From Isoetes taiwanensis (Eukaryota; Streptophyta; Lycopodiopsida; Isoetales; Isoetaceae): a stretch of 64,000 bases of DNA. Positions 27,189 to 37,741 of the stretch are shown here, one piece after another (positions within the stretch are counted from its first letter, which is position 1; each line of letters begins with the position of its first letter). Location: assembly GCA_021234155.1 (NCBI GenBank), contig JAJEKV010000042.1:669864-733863 (forward strand). Direction: 5' to 3'. Position numbers and translations under genes: made by a program. Under the pieces are notes generated by a model that was not told the origin of the DNA, ran no database searches, and saw only the letters and a list, made by a program, of their open reading frames with translations.

Positions 27189-29325
27189 CCCTCTGTGAGG
27201 ACCCTTGGATCAGACAGGAGAATCCGGTAGCTGTGTCACGCGGGATTTGCAAAAGAAACAAAGGAAAAAGAGAAAGAACAAAAGGAAACAATAAGACTAC
27301 AATGATGAGAACAAAACTCTTTGATATCAATGATGATACATGAGCTCTCGCAATCGAGAGAAAGCAGAAGTGAGATAAGACCAAAAACTCATGTAGCCCG
27401 TGAAGGCTAGCTCTACTCATATATATAGTACAATGGCCTCTGGCCCAATATAGATACTTTGTCAGATCTCGGTGCCGACTCCTGGAAGGAGGCCTGATTT
27501 GCAGAAATGTTGGCGGTGCCTCTTGGAGAGCCTGAAATCACGCTGACGCTGACGCTGGCGGTGACGGCCCGTCACTTGTCTGTGCGTTGCCTCTTCTTTG
27601 GCAGGGGTGCGGCCTTCTGCGTGATCTGCTGCTTGGTCTTCTGTTGGGCCTTTGACGACTGACCTACGCCTGACTGTGGATCCTTGGCCTTGACCTGGTC
27701 CGTCGTGTGCATGAATAGTCCTGTACCAGAATGTACAGGACTAACAAAGACGAAGACGAAGACTTCATCGATGTAGACCCACAAGAGGAACATGGCAAAG
27801 CGGGAATTGGAGCGCTTCAATTGAGATCAGCAGCCGATTAGAGTCGCTGCTTCAATAGGTATGGGCATCACAAGACTATTCCCCGTCATCGTCGAAGGTC
27901 AAGAATATCTTTTCTTGAATGACATTAGGAATCTTCTCAGAATGCAGAGGGCGAGATTACAAAAGTAATGAGCTCTTGTCATTACTATCAACCAGTCCAT
28001 TATTGCTTAGGTTTTTCTTCAAAAACCCTTCGAAATAGGATTTTTTTAAATCTTAGACCATAACGGACTCGCTATGCTCTTTCTTTCTTATATACGTCCT
28101 ATAGACCTCATGGTGTCCGTTTATGATAAAAGTCAATATAGTTAAACTCAATTCTCATATCGAATTCATACACAACATATATGAACTATAAAGTCATCCT
28201 CAAAAATATACTCCCACATGCATCTTCAACATCCCATTTCCCGATTTTCCACTACACTACTACACTCGAATTGCAATTGCATTGACTATGTTTGGATTTG
28301 CGATCTTCAATAAAAGCCTAAACTATCACAAGCACCAACTAATACCTTGCATTCCATTCCGTCTACCCATTCCACACTATGCATTTTCAACGTTCCTATT
28401 CCACGTGCTCATAGCTAATGCCCAACATCCCTAAAACCTAGACCATTCACACTTAAACTCCATTTCTACCTATTACATATTCTACCTACAAACTCTATAA
28501 CCTGCACACTCTACATGTCCATGACTAATCTGCACATGCTTTTAGTTCTCTCTCAAGAATACACTTAGAACTTTAATAAATCTAATGGCAGAAAAACTTG
28601 GCTTCTGTTGGATCTTTAGGAATGATGATGTTGGTAAATTCTAAAGAGAAGCCAAAGTCCTTCCATGCGTCTATGAATGTATTTGTGGTTAGTTCTTCAA
28701 GGATATGGTGCAGCTTGTTATGCTTTAGAGCTTTGTCTTAACTGCACCCAGTTGAACTTGCAAATTAGCATTTATCCATAATTTATTCTTCTCTATCAAG
28801 GATTGGCTCCTGCAAGGGACACTTATTTTGGACATAAACCGGGAATGTATCTGGATCGCATAAGGTTGGCAAATTATGTTGGGCATATGGTTTTGACAAA
28901 GGTGGGCCGAAATATAGGGGTTAGGACGAAGGAATGGCTGTAAGGAAATGAAGAAGAGGGGTGAACAGATGGGGATAGCCGTGTGCTGGAGGAGATGTCT
29001 GACATGCCGAGCGGCCACATGTTCCTCCACCTATGTCAGATGCTGCTAGGCATGTGTGTTGCCAGAAAGGGCCCTGAGATTCTGCTGGATTTTGCATAAA
29101 GGATGAGCTGCCGGGTCTGAGTGCAGAGCTCGAGTGCAGGGTTTGGTGGCGATGGGCAGTTTGTCTTCTCCAGCAGGTAGTGATTGAATTCAGTCATGTT
29201 TCTTCATAGGCTGGCCAGGGGTGTGTCCAAGGGCTCTGTGGATGCTGAGGGGAGGTCACCAGAAAGCAGTTTTGTGGCAGCATGCAGAGGTTTGTAGGAA
29301 GGATTCAAGCTTTGTGATGATGTGA
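27189..29325. other. Spacer; contains a perfect 10-bp hairpin
   Basis: No gene was recognised over about 2.1 kb. AGTCCTGTAC (27717-27726) and GTACAGGACT (27733-27742) form a perfect 10-bp hairpin with a six-base loop. 28140-28560 is A/T- and C-rich and simple. 28725-29325 precedes the Rep gene and may include the 5' part of its element; no terminal structure was identified. Confidence 0.4.
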
Positions 29326-29370
29326 ATATGCACAAAAGCAATTTTGAGGAGACTCCGAGCAGCGTGCCTT

Positions 29371-30423
29371 ATGATGGCGGGGTTCAACAAAATCAGGAGT
29401 TTGAGTTTGTCAATTTGCCATGGTCTGAGACCTGGCAAACAAGTGTTTGCTGGTAAGAAGAGCTTAGCAGTGAGGAAGAGAATTATTGTGAAGCCTCCAA
29501 AGGCATCCGTTCCACACATGGATCAGCCCTTCTCTCTGGATGTCAATGTAACTGTTAGCATAGGGGGAGTGGATGTGTGGAATGTTGTGTACAACTACGT
29601 CTGTAGGTTCTTAGATGCTGAGTGCTTTAGTGGAATTGTGAGTTTAGAGAGAGGATCATACTTGGACCATCTTCATCTGCAGTGCATGTTTAGGATTGCT
29701 TTGTCCAGTCCTATAGCAGTGAATGCCAGGTTGAAGAAGTACTTGGGTTGGGATACACACAAACTGGCTGGTGCTGTTATTTTGTGTAAGGCCCTGAGAG
29801 ACACCAAGCTGCACTGTTCTGAGGGGATGCTAGGCTACTGTCTAAAGGACATGGAGAAGATGAATCATAGGCATCACATGAAGGGTGTAACTGCTGAACA
29901 GATTGAACGTGGAAAAGACTTGTATGCACTGTATGGAGCTGGCGACATTAAGAACTGTATTACTCTTGATAATCGTAACTTGCTTTTAAAGGCTAGACAC
30001 TTCCAGCTTTATTATGGAAGGAGACAATTGATTGCATCTTTGATTCAGACTGTCTGCAGTATGCTTCGTACGGAGAAATTTGTGCTCAGTGGTGCATGGA
30101 TTCTTCCGTCCAACACTGCTTTCATTTCCCAGCAACGTGTGGAGGCCGCTTGACAATTAACTCTGAATCCCAAGTACGCCACTCATAGTGGCATGAGGAG
30201 TGTGGTCTATGGGCTTCCTCCTGGAATAGTTCCGGTGGAGCGGGTTGGGAAGGCAAGAAGGAGATTCTGGGATGCTAAGGCAGTTATTGAGGATGGTGAA
30301 GACAGTGATCAGAACGAGGAAGTAAGAGAGGAAGATCATGATGGCCCTGCAGGCACACCCTTGGCTGGCTGCCCATCTTACATCCCTCTCAATTTCCAGG
30401 ATTGGTCGTTCTCTGCTTCGTAA
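29371..30423 (+). pseudogene. HUH-endonuclease Rep protein (replitron-like), one in-frame TGA
   Basis: HUH endonucleases cut one DNA strand and stay bound to it through a tyrosine, driving rolling-circle-type replication or transposition. From the first ATG at 29371 the frame runs 260 residues to a TGA at 30151-30153. It then continues in the same frame for about 90 residues to TAA at 30421. Visible: SGIVSLERG, then the HUH motif HLHLQ with the two His at residues 100 and 102 (29668-29676) followed by Gln; KKYLGW; and the motif YCLKD with the candidate catalytic Tyr at residue 156 (29836) and Lys three later. The HMKGVTAEQIERGKDLY segment follows. The spacing fits a single-Tyr Rep. No helicase domain is seen. 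The tail is acidic (EDGEDSDQNEEVREED). The TGA lies where CGA would be a one-base change, so it is probably a mutated arginine codon. Assignment to replitrons is from remembered family features, not a search. Confidence 0.65.
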
Positions 30424-30479
30424 GTTAGAGTTTGTTTCCTTTACTCATGTACATATTTCTTCGTTTTCATGTAGGCACC

Positions 30480-30595
30480 ATGAAAGAAGTTAGCACTGCT
30501 ATGGCCGATGCAGATAGGGACGCTGTTTTCAGCCCACTTGTAAATATAGATACTGACTCGGATGAAAGAGCTGGAGAGGCATGGTCATGTTGCAG
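30480..30595 (+). other. Possible extra exon downstream of the Rep frame
   Basis: ATG at 30480 opens MKEVSTAMADADRDAVF...DTDSDERAGEAWSCC, ending at a good GTGAG donor (TGCAG/GTGAG at 30595). It is acidic like the Rep tail. A splice from the Rep frame could not be matched in phase, so this may be a separate small gene, a 3' exon or chance. Confidence 0.3.
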
Positions 30596-31393
30596 GTGAG
30601 AACAAGTCTGAGTGCTTTCACCTTTATGTTGACATGGATTTGGTATCAAAGGAGACCATGATGAGCATAAACTGCTATGTGCAACACGATTCAGCGCTTG
30701 GAGGAAGCCTTGCACTGTCTTGACATGGAAGATTTAAAGGTTTCTTTGAAGCAGCGAAGAGTTACCTGATGCGTGCTCTCTTTATAAGGCACAATAACAC
30801 ACTGGAACGTCTTGGCCGCCTTTACTTTCACACTATGCAGGCCTGACATGGCCGAGGCCCTGTAGATCTGTTTTAGCTTGCTGTTGGTGTTCAGTTTGCG
30901 GTTGTTTCATGTACAGGAGTATCTTGTGTATGGGCTGCTTGCCTATGAAGCCTCTTCTTCAAACTTGTTTGTGAAGCTACCTCTGTTTTCTATCAATGTA
31001 AAAGTTTCTGGTTCTTATGTATAAGTTGGAATTCGAATATGGAATTTCATGGCTCCATTCCAGTTCTGTACATGTCCTCTTTCGTTATTAAGAATGTCTT
31101 TACGTCATGCAATTGTTGTTGTAATATGGGTGTCCACATGTAAGTTAGATTCCTTGACTTCTTTGTATGCCAGCAATGAACTGTAATTTCCATGCATCTA
31201 GACAGTTACCAAATTATCTGAAGTACGTGGTGGCTATTGCTCTGTTCCTACTTGTGCTCCACACGTATATGTACATGTATAAATACACGTATGGGGAGCA
31301 AGGAATTATATATGGGTGTGATGTGGAAATTCTAGGGCCCTTGATTTGAGATATTCATGGAATCAACTCTGGATCGCATTATGGTATCTTTAT

Positions 31394-31553
31394 ATTCGGA
31401 TAGTGTAACCATAGGTTGTGTATAACCATCGTGTACAGACCTACTACAAACCTAATGTTATTTTTTTTTTATGATTCGGGTAGTGTAACCATAGGTTTTT
31501 GTGTATAACCATCGTGTACAGGCCTACTACAAACCTTACGTTATTTTTATTAT
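31394..31553. repeat. Tandem duplication of an 80-bp unit
   Basis: Two adjacent copies (31394-31472 and 31473-31553) share GTAACCATAGG, GTGTATAACCATCGTGTACA and CTACTACAAACCT in the same order, with about 90 per cent identity. It lies 1 kb downstream of the Rep frame and just before the gene at 31723. Confidence 0.85.
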
Positions 31554-31722
31554 GATACAGCTGTTCAAAATTATCCCATTCAAGCTGACGTAGAGCTTTT
31601 ACTTGCCACGTAAGCCGTTAAAATTCTTCCTTACCCCGCCACTTCTAGCTTCAAAGTTCTGGCCATTGCTTGTTAACAGCTGGATATGGCGGACCTCTTC
31701 CTCTCACTTTTGCCTTAAGGGG

Positions 31723-33017
31723 ATGGATAGCTCCATCAAATTCCGCCGTAGTTGCCAGAAAGAAGAGGATCGGACAGTATGTCCGCCATCGGATTGCAGC
31801 AGCAATTCCACTGATCGTAAAAATTGGATTACCTGGTAACTTAGGAATTCGCTGCTTAGATTTTGATTTTGCAGCATTTTCTTTGCGGTTTAAGATAATC
31901 TTTATCCCAATCCCGCTTATCATAGTTCTTTTCAAATGAAAACTCCTCCTAGATGATCTTATGTTAATGCTGCTCCTAAAATTCAGCTTGGATTTCGATG
32001 GCGAAAAGGAGAATAATCGCGATCAGGAATGGGCAAGCCTGATAAGTAAATGCAACTGCGTCAAGAATCCCAAAAATACTGTGGATTCTGGGAAAAATAT
32101 TGCAGGATCCGGTGTATTTTTCTGCAGCGAAAATCTGAATCCTAAGAGTGGTGCTACACTAGAAAAGCTTGCACATCTTGCATCTCTTTCCTCTGTCACT
32201 AGATCTCCTTTGAAACCAAGAAGAGATATGGTAAGTTTCGGTTCTTGATCTAGTTTATGAGTTTTTACAAGCGAAGTTTGATTCATCTTGCTAGCTGCTA
32301 TGGTTTTATATTGTGTGAAGGTTTTGAAGAGAAAAAGATCGCCAAGAATGATTCGGTCCTCCGATGCATATGTAAGGAAAGCGCCTGTTTTGACAGACTA
32401 TTTTCCGCAAAAATTTACTTCCAGTTCCAGGCCTTCTCCAGTGGATAGCAAACTAAGTTCTGCAACAAGGTTCACCCCTGCAGAGACAAGTACCAATTCT
32501 CGTATTTCATTTCCATCCAAATGGAGCAATGCAGAAAGTTCTAAAGAAAATGTGCTACCTATAGCACAGAACAGGAAAAAACGGTCTCAGCCCAAAGATA
32601 CACGGGTACAGAGATATGCAAAACAAGTTCTTCAGCTCATTGGCAAAAAGTTGCTTGCAGAAAAGCACATCCGTGAAGCGCTGGGTAATAGCCCTGATAC
32701 CAGCAAGGCACTGAGACTGTAAGTAATACTTTAGTTTAGTAGCTATCTCTATCATCTGAATCTGTTTCAAAAAAATTAAAGATTGCTGATTGTATTAGGT
32801 TATTATCTGAAAGGAAGCTGAAAAGATTTGGTATTGGAGGAAGGATCTGCCCATTCAAGTACATGGTGTGTTTTATCTGCCTCTCTTGGGCAATCGACAT
32901 ATCAATCAGTTAAAAATATGATCTGTTCTCGGCTTTTCTTTGCAGGCAACTTCGGAAGGTTTGGAAGATCTACAAGAGGAATCTTTCATGGATGAATCAC
33001 AGGCATTTATTCCATGA
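31723..33017 (+). CDS. Small basic protein with a C-terminal helix-turn-helix-like domain, five exons
   Basis: Exons inferred from GT-AG sites: 31723-31835, 31987-32230, 32321-32718, 32799-32865 and 32946-33017. All phases fit and the total is 894 bases, about 297 residues. The N-terminal half is low-complexity, with a serine/proline/basic stretch (KRKRSPRM) that could act as a nuclear signal. The C-terminal part (KQVLQLIGKKLL...HIREALGNSPDTSKALRLLL, then RFGIGGRICPFKY) has the length and pattern of a winged-helix-like or three-helix DNA- or protein-binding domain: helix, conserved PDTSKALR helix, then a GxGGRxxPxxY turn. I recall the pattern from plant proteins of unknown function but cannot name the family with certainty. 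No stops or frame changes are seen, so this is probably a functional gene. Start choice: first in-frame ATG giving a consistent phase. Confidence 0.75.
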
Positions 33018-35574
33018 ACTAGCATAGAATTAGCCCAAGTTATTTTGTACCACAGTTAGGGGCTAACTGTTCATTTCTGACACAAGTCCTGAAGAACAAC
33101 GATTCTCACATCAGATTAATTCTTCGTATGTACTACTTTAACCCCAGAAACAGAACCTTAATTGCGAGCAAATTTTCCTGGAAATCTCTTTGAAATGAAA
33201 CCCGATGAGATTTGCAAAAAGCCCCCTTGTGTAGTGTATTATCTTTTATCTCCACAAGCCTTTGGTCTTGTATTAATTCCTTGAGAATCCCCCATGACCA
33301 TTTAAATCCAAGGTTAATTAGCTTTTTCGTCTATTCGATTAATTTTGGAACTACATAGTGAAACATGCATAAAGGGTGATAGCATCCCAGCTTTTACTAC
33401 CAACTAAGTGTATTAAGGAGTATGTGGTTTGACCTCTAATGTAAGGTTCTACCAAAACAAGTCTTTATGGTTAATGATAAGCACGCTTAGTAGCGTGGCC
33501 TAGCAAGCTATGGTAGAAAAATAACTACATACGTTTAGTTAGTAGTGTGGCATACGGAACCACCCAGCCGCTTCTTCCAGGGCAACGATGCGTCAAGTAG
33601 AAAGTGACGCTGCCACGAATGTCGAGAAGTAGTCAGTCGACTACGCATATCAACAAGTTATGATGAAATAACTCCAATTTGTTTGGTAGTCAGTATACTC
33701 CTATTAGTCGGCCGGCACTGTGCATTTGTGCATTTTTTGTTATCGGCTATTTCACTAAATTCTTATGTTTATGACCTCAACGATTGTATTTCACACTTGA
33801 AGTGGGAATTCTTTGTATTACTTTTATCTTTATCTTTGATTTTATAGACTTACTGCATGTTTTCTTTTACTTGCATCTCAGAGCTTGAAGGGATATGGAA
33901 TGAATGTGAAAGTCTCTAGAAGTATGATAGGACATGGTTTAAAACTCTAACATGTGGGACATGTGCTGAGTTCTTGGCTGGTGCATGACTGCATATCCTC
34001 GGGGGCCAAAGTCCATTTGCGGTAGCTTGGACTCGCAGTTGTTCTTGTTCTTGACATCCAGTGTTGCCACCCTGGCAAGGATGCTTCATCGCGCTACATG
34101 GCTTGGAAGTGGTCCCCTAGAATGGGACGTAGATTAGGAGGGTGTGCATACATGAGGCTAATCCCGTTCATATTGGTTGCAGGGCTTGATAAGCTCGGAT
34201 GGCATTATAGAACTGGAGTAGGCATTGCATGCTGTGGATCGTTCTTGTATTAATGAGGCATTAGGGATATTATAATATGGGTGGTTGCTATTATAGTCTG
34301 GGTTATTGCATCATTGTTTTAGTGTTGCACTAGCATTGCATGGTTGGGTTATTGCATCATTGTTTTAGTGTTGCACTAACATTGCATGGTTTGGTTTTAG
34401 CGGTGGGACTCTCTAGTAATGTGCTCATAGTTGTTGTGTGTGCATTTATTATTAATTAGCGCTTCAACCCCCACTTACTCTTCATGACCAACCCTAGAAT
34501 TCATGGATGTAAGCAGTTCCAAAGGTAGGGGAATGTAGTAGAGCACCTGAAATATGCAAATGAACTACAACCTATGTCTTAAGACAACTTTTGTGCCTTT
34601 AGCAAGGCTTTTATGACTATTTGTGTGAAATTGAGCGTTATTTGGCTATGAGCCTTTAGACTATTGCTCTTGTATAGATCCATTTAGGTAAAATATGCCT
34701 ATGGCATTCTATGTTTATGTATCCTTGGTTGTGGAAATGAATAAGAGTAAATTCCTTACCTGAACTTGTTCTCAAGTTGTTCAAGGATATTCCATTATAT
34801 AGTTAATTAAGTCCAACCACCATGCACAACTGAGCTATCTACAATCCCAACAATAGATGGTTCAAAAATAGAAATATTATTTATGTCTAATTCTGCAAAC
34901 TCTTTGCATGCATGAGCCAAATAATAGACCATCTTTTTAATAGCTATGGCATCATAAACTATGCCCTGACCTTCTATTCGATGAACAGAGTTATCACATC
35001 TCTATGGCGGCCGACTTTAGATCATCATCGTCATCATCATTCCATGTGTGACATTCATCTGTTAAATATCAAGCAATATTATTGGTTGAGAAATGGCAGC
35101 AGTGATGTTGTTTGGCTTAATAAACCCTGCATTTTATAGTTTTTGAGTGTAACGTTTTTGATAAAATAACTCCCCTTCAAACTAATCTGTTGCCTCAAGC
35201 CTGCAAAGTCACGAGGTATGGTAGTTATCTGTTGGTTGGGCTTTTCAGCAGTGAACATATATTAGGGTTGCAATCATGATGGCACATGCTAAACCTGGAG
35301 AAGGCCAAAGAGCCCTTTAGTTGTATCAAGAAATGAAATTACCTAAAGTGCCGTGACTAATAATTATGTTTAATCAAGAAATACAATTACTTGGAGTGCT
35401 GACTAATAAGTATCTTTATGTTGCCGATAGATTAAAAGACATGCAAATAGCCAGCTGGAAATGTCTGTTGAATAAGCTAAGCAGGGACACAAAGTGAAGA
35501 CGACATAGAATATACTCTCAACACTTTCTGGTAGATTGTACAAGTTCCCCAACGTTTATAAGTTACCAAATTAT
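33018..35574. other. Long spacer without recognisable genes
   Basis: About 2.5 kb of A/T-rich sequence. No coding motif was recognised in any frame; the small open frame at 34912-35139 has none. Short duplications occur near 34290-34390 (GGTTATTGCATCATTGTTTT twice). Part of this may belong to the Helitron whose 3' end is at 35602. Confidence 0.4.
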
Positions 35575-35602
35575 GCCCAGCAATGCTGGGCACTGTAATT
35601 AG
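35575..35602 (+). mobile_element. Helitron-type 3' terminus
   Basis: GCCCAGCAATGCTGGGC forms a 7-bp hairpin, followed after eight bases by TTAG and then T. The same 17-base hairpin (one base different), the same spacing and CTAG then T occur on the minus strand at 60985-60958. Hairpin plus CTRR before T is the Helitron 3' end signature; here CTAG has become TTAG. The insertion point lies within the C-terminal coding end of the methyltransferase relic. The 5' end was not located. Confidence 0.55.
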
Positions 35603-36067
35603 TCTCATCTTGATAAAAGTTTATAGCCTCCTTGTCAATGTCAACGGCAACACAATTGCGGCCCTTTTTAAGTGCACATGCGATTGTTGTACCAGAGCCA
35701 GAGAAAGCGTCAAGCACCCAATCTCCTGGACGTGAGAACATGTCAAGAAGATGGTTAATCAGATTTCATGGCTTCTAGTAATGATTGATTATCATGCCTT
35801 GCGCACTAGAGTCCTGCACCTTCTGTAATACCGCTGGAAACTCTAAGACATTCGAAAAAATTTGGCAGGCTGCTGTGTTGAAATGTTCCATAGTGCGCTT
35901 TCCGTCAAAACTCCAGTAAACGACATGGAGATATTCCACCTTGTCAGCAGCCTTGGTCCTCCACCATGGTAATTAACATTTGTTTTGTACCTACAGGAAC
36001 AGAAAAAGTACGGTTAACAGCAAACACAGAAGATGGATCCAATGAGGTCAGTAGGTTGAAATGCAAT

Positions 36068-37378
36068 GTATTCCAGAATAGGAAATGTAATGTAATGTAA
36101 TATTATTATCACGCCCACTTTGGACCTTGAAAGGCCATGGAGCGGCAAATACACAATATTCATAGTTTCAGTACTAGTGAACGGTGTGCTTCTACAGCTT
36201 TAAAATAGTGACCAAGCAGCATAGGGTCCTTATCAAGTAATGTCAGAAAATCATTAGCCTGTATACCGAACCTGTTTCTAATCTCTTCATAAGCTGAACA
36301 GTGTAAAAACACATGGGCTTCATCTTCGATCAACTTCTGTTCACACACCAAGCAGTACCTCTCTTCTTTTGGAACATTGTACCATCTGCCCGTTTCCACA
36401 TGCAGCCTATGGGAGCTTGTCCGGTATTTTGCTATGGACTGCTTCAAGAATCTCGGAATTTGTGCTTTTAGGTACGTTTGTTCCGAATAGACCAACAACA
36501 GGTTTACTTCCGAAATGTATGTGATCATGCGTGATCCTTTGGTTGCCCATAATTTTTCCACAACACGCGTCTGTAGTAGATCTCGGGCCCCCCCTCGAGA
36601 TCCGCCAATCTTGCGGACTTATTCCCCGTAATCCCGTTGACAAAGGTTATTGCCACGATAGAGAGCTTCCGCTTCAAAGGAAGCATGCACGCCTGCTAGT
36701 ATAATTGCAAATGGAATCTCTTTGTTTTAACCCCCAATTCCTCACGGAGAAATACTTTCAACACTATTTCAATCTGCGACCGATTGATGTCTTTGAGATG
36801 CACGGCCCCCCATATAGGTGATCCATAAAGGATAACGGTTTGCACTAATGTTTTGAATAAGATTTTCTTTAGCCCCCAGTCATTGAGAGAAGCTTTATGA
36901 CATCTAGTTAACATACCGTATAAAGCTGCTTTGCCACCTGCTATCCGTTTTCTGACACACTCTTTCCAGGAATATTTAGAAGAAAACTCTAACCCTAAAT
37001 ATTTGTAACAATCCACTATTTCCAGAATATCACCTTTATACCTGAATACAGGCCTGTGAGTAGTCCCAAAGATCATCACTTTAGATTTGGCTAAATTGAC
37101 TTTCATGTGTCTAGCATCACAGAAAGCTGCTAGATTATCAAGGTGAGATAGCAAACCCTCTGGTTTATCTGCTAACAAAGCCACATCGTCAGCATATAAG
37201 AGTAATTGAATAAGACAATCGCCCATGCGGGTGCCTGCTAAGCCTCTATGACTCAACCATTCCTCCAGCTCATCTATATAAAGACCAAACAAAGAGCAAG
37301 AAGATTAAGATGCAAACAATTACAACAACAAATCAAAACTTGAACGAAAGGAAGAAACAACTGTATTCGAGAATAGGA
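36068..37378 (-). mobile_element. LINE copy F, 5'-truncated, in an intron of the methyltransferase relic
   Basis: The LINE body spans about 37297-36110 on the minus strand: the RT palm from FGLYIDELEEWL onward, YADD at 37185-37196, the RT connection, and the C-terminal knuckle CLVCEQKLIEDEAHVFLHC (about 36350-36300). The 3' end is a CCTTTCAAGG hairpin, then AAGTGGGCGTG, then a (TTACA)n tail. Matching 16-base words (15 of 16 identical) at 37363-37378 and 36068-36083 may be target site duplications; the extra 65 bases next to the 5' end would then be filler. Confidence 0.83.
36160..37297 (-). pseudogene. LINE F partial ORF2
   Basis: The open part 37292-36696 covers the palm, YADDVALLAD, a KSKVMIFGT segment and YKYLGLEFSSKYSW. 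After a frame change near 36700 the C-terminal region continues (36561-36160) with HRLHVETGRW and the CCHC knuckle. The upstream endonuclease and RT fingers are missing through 5' truncation. The sequence differs clearly from LINE A-E and is closer to LINE G. Confidence 0.8.
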
Positions 37379-37586
37379 ACCTTACCAGACCATGTTTTCA
37401 TAACCGGCTTGGAGTCGAAGTGGTTCTTAAAAGTAGATTCCACAAGTCCTGCTTGCATGCTTGATTGAAACATAACAAGCCGCCAGTGCTGCACTGTGGT
37501 GACTTGCTTAATGCTATAATGCGTTAAATTCAGAATTCTTAAAAGGTTGGTCGTCGTAGCGGCTATCTTTTAGTTTGAAGCCATGT

Positions 37587-37741
37587 GAAGAAGAAGAAGA
37601 AGAAGAAGAAGAAGAAGAAGAAGAAGAAGAAGAAGAAGAAGAAGAAGAAGAAGAAGAAGAAGAAGAAGAAGAAGAAGAAGAAGAAGAAGAAGAAGAAGAA
37701 GAAGAAGAAGAAGAAGAAGAAGAAGAAGAAGAAGAAGAAGA
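37587..37741. repeat. (GAA)n microsatellite encoding poly-serine on the minus strand
   Basis: About 155 bp of GAA; (TTC)n on the minus strand. In the methyltransferase frame it reads TCT/TCC-type serine codons and keeps the frame open. It is directly preceded, on the minus strand, by CGTGACGTTAAAATC, the same word that ends the SINE-like repeats and LINE G. Confidence 0.95.

Noticed and set aside
31670-31939. Open frame overlapping exon 1 of the gene at 31723
   Set aside because: The frame starting at 31723 splices in phase through five exons, and this one does not.
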